Part shown: positions 15,075 through 15,233 of the stretch, one piece after another
Position numbering within the stretch: position 1 is the first letter of the stretch
How the letters are laid out: the number at the start of each line of letters is the position of its first letter
Notes under the pieces: model-generated
Database searches by the model: none
What the model saw: only the letters and a program-made list of their open reading frames with translations
Told to the model about the DNA's origin: nothing
From: an uncultured Finegoldia sp.
GTDB taxonomy: Bacteria; Bacillota; Clostridia; Tissierellales; Peptoniphilaceae
Length of the DNA: 15,233 bases
Direction: 5' to 3'
Assembly: GCF_900766215.1 (NCBI RefSeq)
Contig: NZ_CAAFUQ010000055.1
Span: 1-15,233 of the forward strand
Position numbers and translations under genes: made by a program

Positions 15075-15108
15075 GAAAAAACAAAAATACCAGAAGAATT
15101 TATTTATT
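15075..15108 (+). repeat. Right copy of 34-bp direct repeat flanking the MATE gene
   Basis: Near-identical to 13670-13703 (31/34), but here it is non-coding and sits just before the AGGAG ribosome binding site (15109-15113) of the truncated gene at 15121. The similarity continues loosely past the repeat: in both copies it is followed by a purine-rich ribosome site, an A-rich spacer and an ATG. Confidence 0.85.
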
Positions 15109-15120
15109 AGGAGTAATAAA

Positions 15121-15156
15121 ATGGATAATAAAAAATTAAAAGTAAAAGATTTAGTA
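15121..15156 (+). pseudogene. First 12 codons of a probable MptD/Trep_Strep-type ECF S component, cut by IS
   Basis: ATG 15121 follows AGGAG (15109-15113) at 7 nt and encodes MDNKKLKVKDLV; the IS end then supplies a TGA. N-termini of the form K-K-L-x-V-K-D-L-V are common in Trep_Strep/MptD-family S components of energy-coupling-factor transporters, which as far as I recall often lie downstream of AraC-ABC-ABC operons in Firmicutes. S components bind a vitamin- or metal-like substrate in the membrane and work with EcfT and ATPases. With only 12 residues the family call is tentative. The rest of the gene should lie beyond the right-hand IS end, outside the window. Confidence 0.45.
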
Positions 15157-15163
15157 TGACCTG

Positions 15164-15199
15164 AACCCCAAAATCCGGAATACGGATGGAGGGGTTTTT
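15164..15199 (+). terminator. Two-tier hairpin with T tract at the IS left end
   Basis: Outer stem AACCCC (15164-15169)/GGGGTT (15191-15196), symmetric 3x3 internal loop (AAA/GGA), inner stem ATCCG (15173-15177)/CGGAT (15183-15187), loop GAATA, then a T run to 15199. It has the form of a rho-independent terminator, and its 3' arm contains the OrfA ribosome binding site GGAGGGG (15188-15194). Confidence 0.6.
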
Positions 15200-15201
15200 G
15201 T

Positions 15202-15233
15202 ATGCCAAAATACACAAAAGAATTTAAAATTAA
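15202..15233 (+). CDS. IS3-family transposase OrfA, first codons (partial)
   Basis: ATG 15202 follows GGAGGGG (15188-15194) at 7 nt and encodes MPKYTKEFKI before the window ends. This N-terminus (M-x-K-Y-x-K-E-F-K) is typical of OrfA of IS150-like elements, the helix-turn-helix subunit that binds the element ends; the catalytic OrfB would follow, normally by -1 frameshifting. The continuation cannot be seen, so intactness is unknown. Confidence 0.75.
   Translation, partial: MPKYTKEFKI

Larger units (their letters stand above)
15157..15233 (+). mobile_element. IS3-family (IS150-like) insertion sequence, left end
   Basis: The element begins at TGACCTGAACCCC, the terminal inverted repeat form of IS150-group IS3 elements (TG...TGACC-type ends), followed 45 nt in by a transposase OrfA start. 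Only the first 77 bp are in the window, so the right end and the target duplication cannot be seen. It interrupts the open frame starting at 15121. Confidence 0.8.

Noticed and set aside
1..15233. CRISPR arrays, tRNA or rRNA genes
   Set aside because: No regularly spaced repeats, cloverleaf-like segments or rRNA-like sequence were seen by eye.

Overview
The window is AT-rich, with strong Shine-Dalgarno sites, tightly packed same-strand genes and protein families typical of anaerobic low-GC Firmicutes. It would fit a Peptoniphilus/Anaerococcus/Finegoldia-like coccus or a related clostridium, but nothing here fixes the genus. There are no rRNA, tRNA or CRISPR features. It reads as a mosaic: three transporter blocks separated by gene wreckage and recombination scars, ending in an insertion sequence.

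Left block (1-3600). The 3' part of one ABC exporter half-transporter overlaps a complete second one, forming a heterodimeric pair. Against its stop codon lies a decayed large serine recombinase (2534-3278), immediately followed by about 20 codons resembling the C-terminal tail of the 23S rRNA m5U methyltransferase RlmD/RumA. That arrangement suggests the scarred end of an integrated element. An unassigned stretch and two hairpin terminators follow, then about 340 bp with two overlapping short frames and a 9-bp dyad.

Middle block (4023-8588). A histidine kinase/response regulator pair (minus strand, TAATG overlap) diverges from an ABC ATPase and two six-helix permeases (plus strand). The ATPase has Glu where the Q-loop Gln is expected, the 'E-loop' of lantibiotic-immunity (LanF/BcrA/CprA-like) transporters. 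This looks like a self-contained module for sensing and resisting a cell-envelope peptide; no bacteriocin gene is visible. A terminator closes it.

Scar (8608-9094). A broken Fic gene (minus) and a broken MATE efflux gene fragment (plus) meet with essentially no spacer, and the MATE fragment runs into the stop codon of the next gene.

Right block (9093-15233). An AraC-family regulator diverges from a second heterodimeric ABC pair, a full-length MATE transporter, and the first 12 codons of what looks like an MptD/Trep_Strep-type ECF S component, cut by an IS3-family element whose left end and first OrfA codons close the window. A 34-bp near-identical direct repeat (31/34) flanks the MATE gene, with one copy being the 3' end of the upstream ABC gene. 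This suggests MATE was inserted into an older AraC-ABC-ABC-ECF operon. The IS left end carries a two-tier hairpin that can act as a terminator and hide the transposase ribosome binding site.

Both ABC pairs keep canonical catalytic residues in every nucleotide-binding domain. Pairs of this kind beside an AraC regulator may import siderophores (YbtPQ/IrtAB-like) or export drugs; the sequence does not decide between these.
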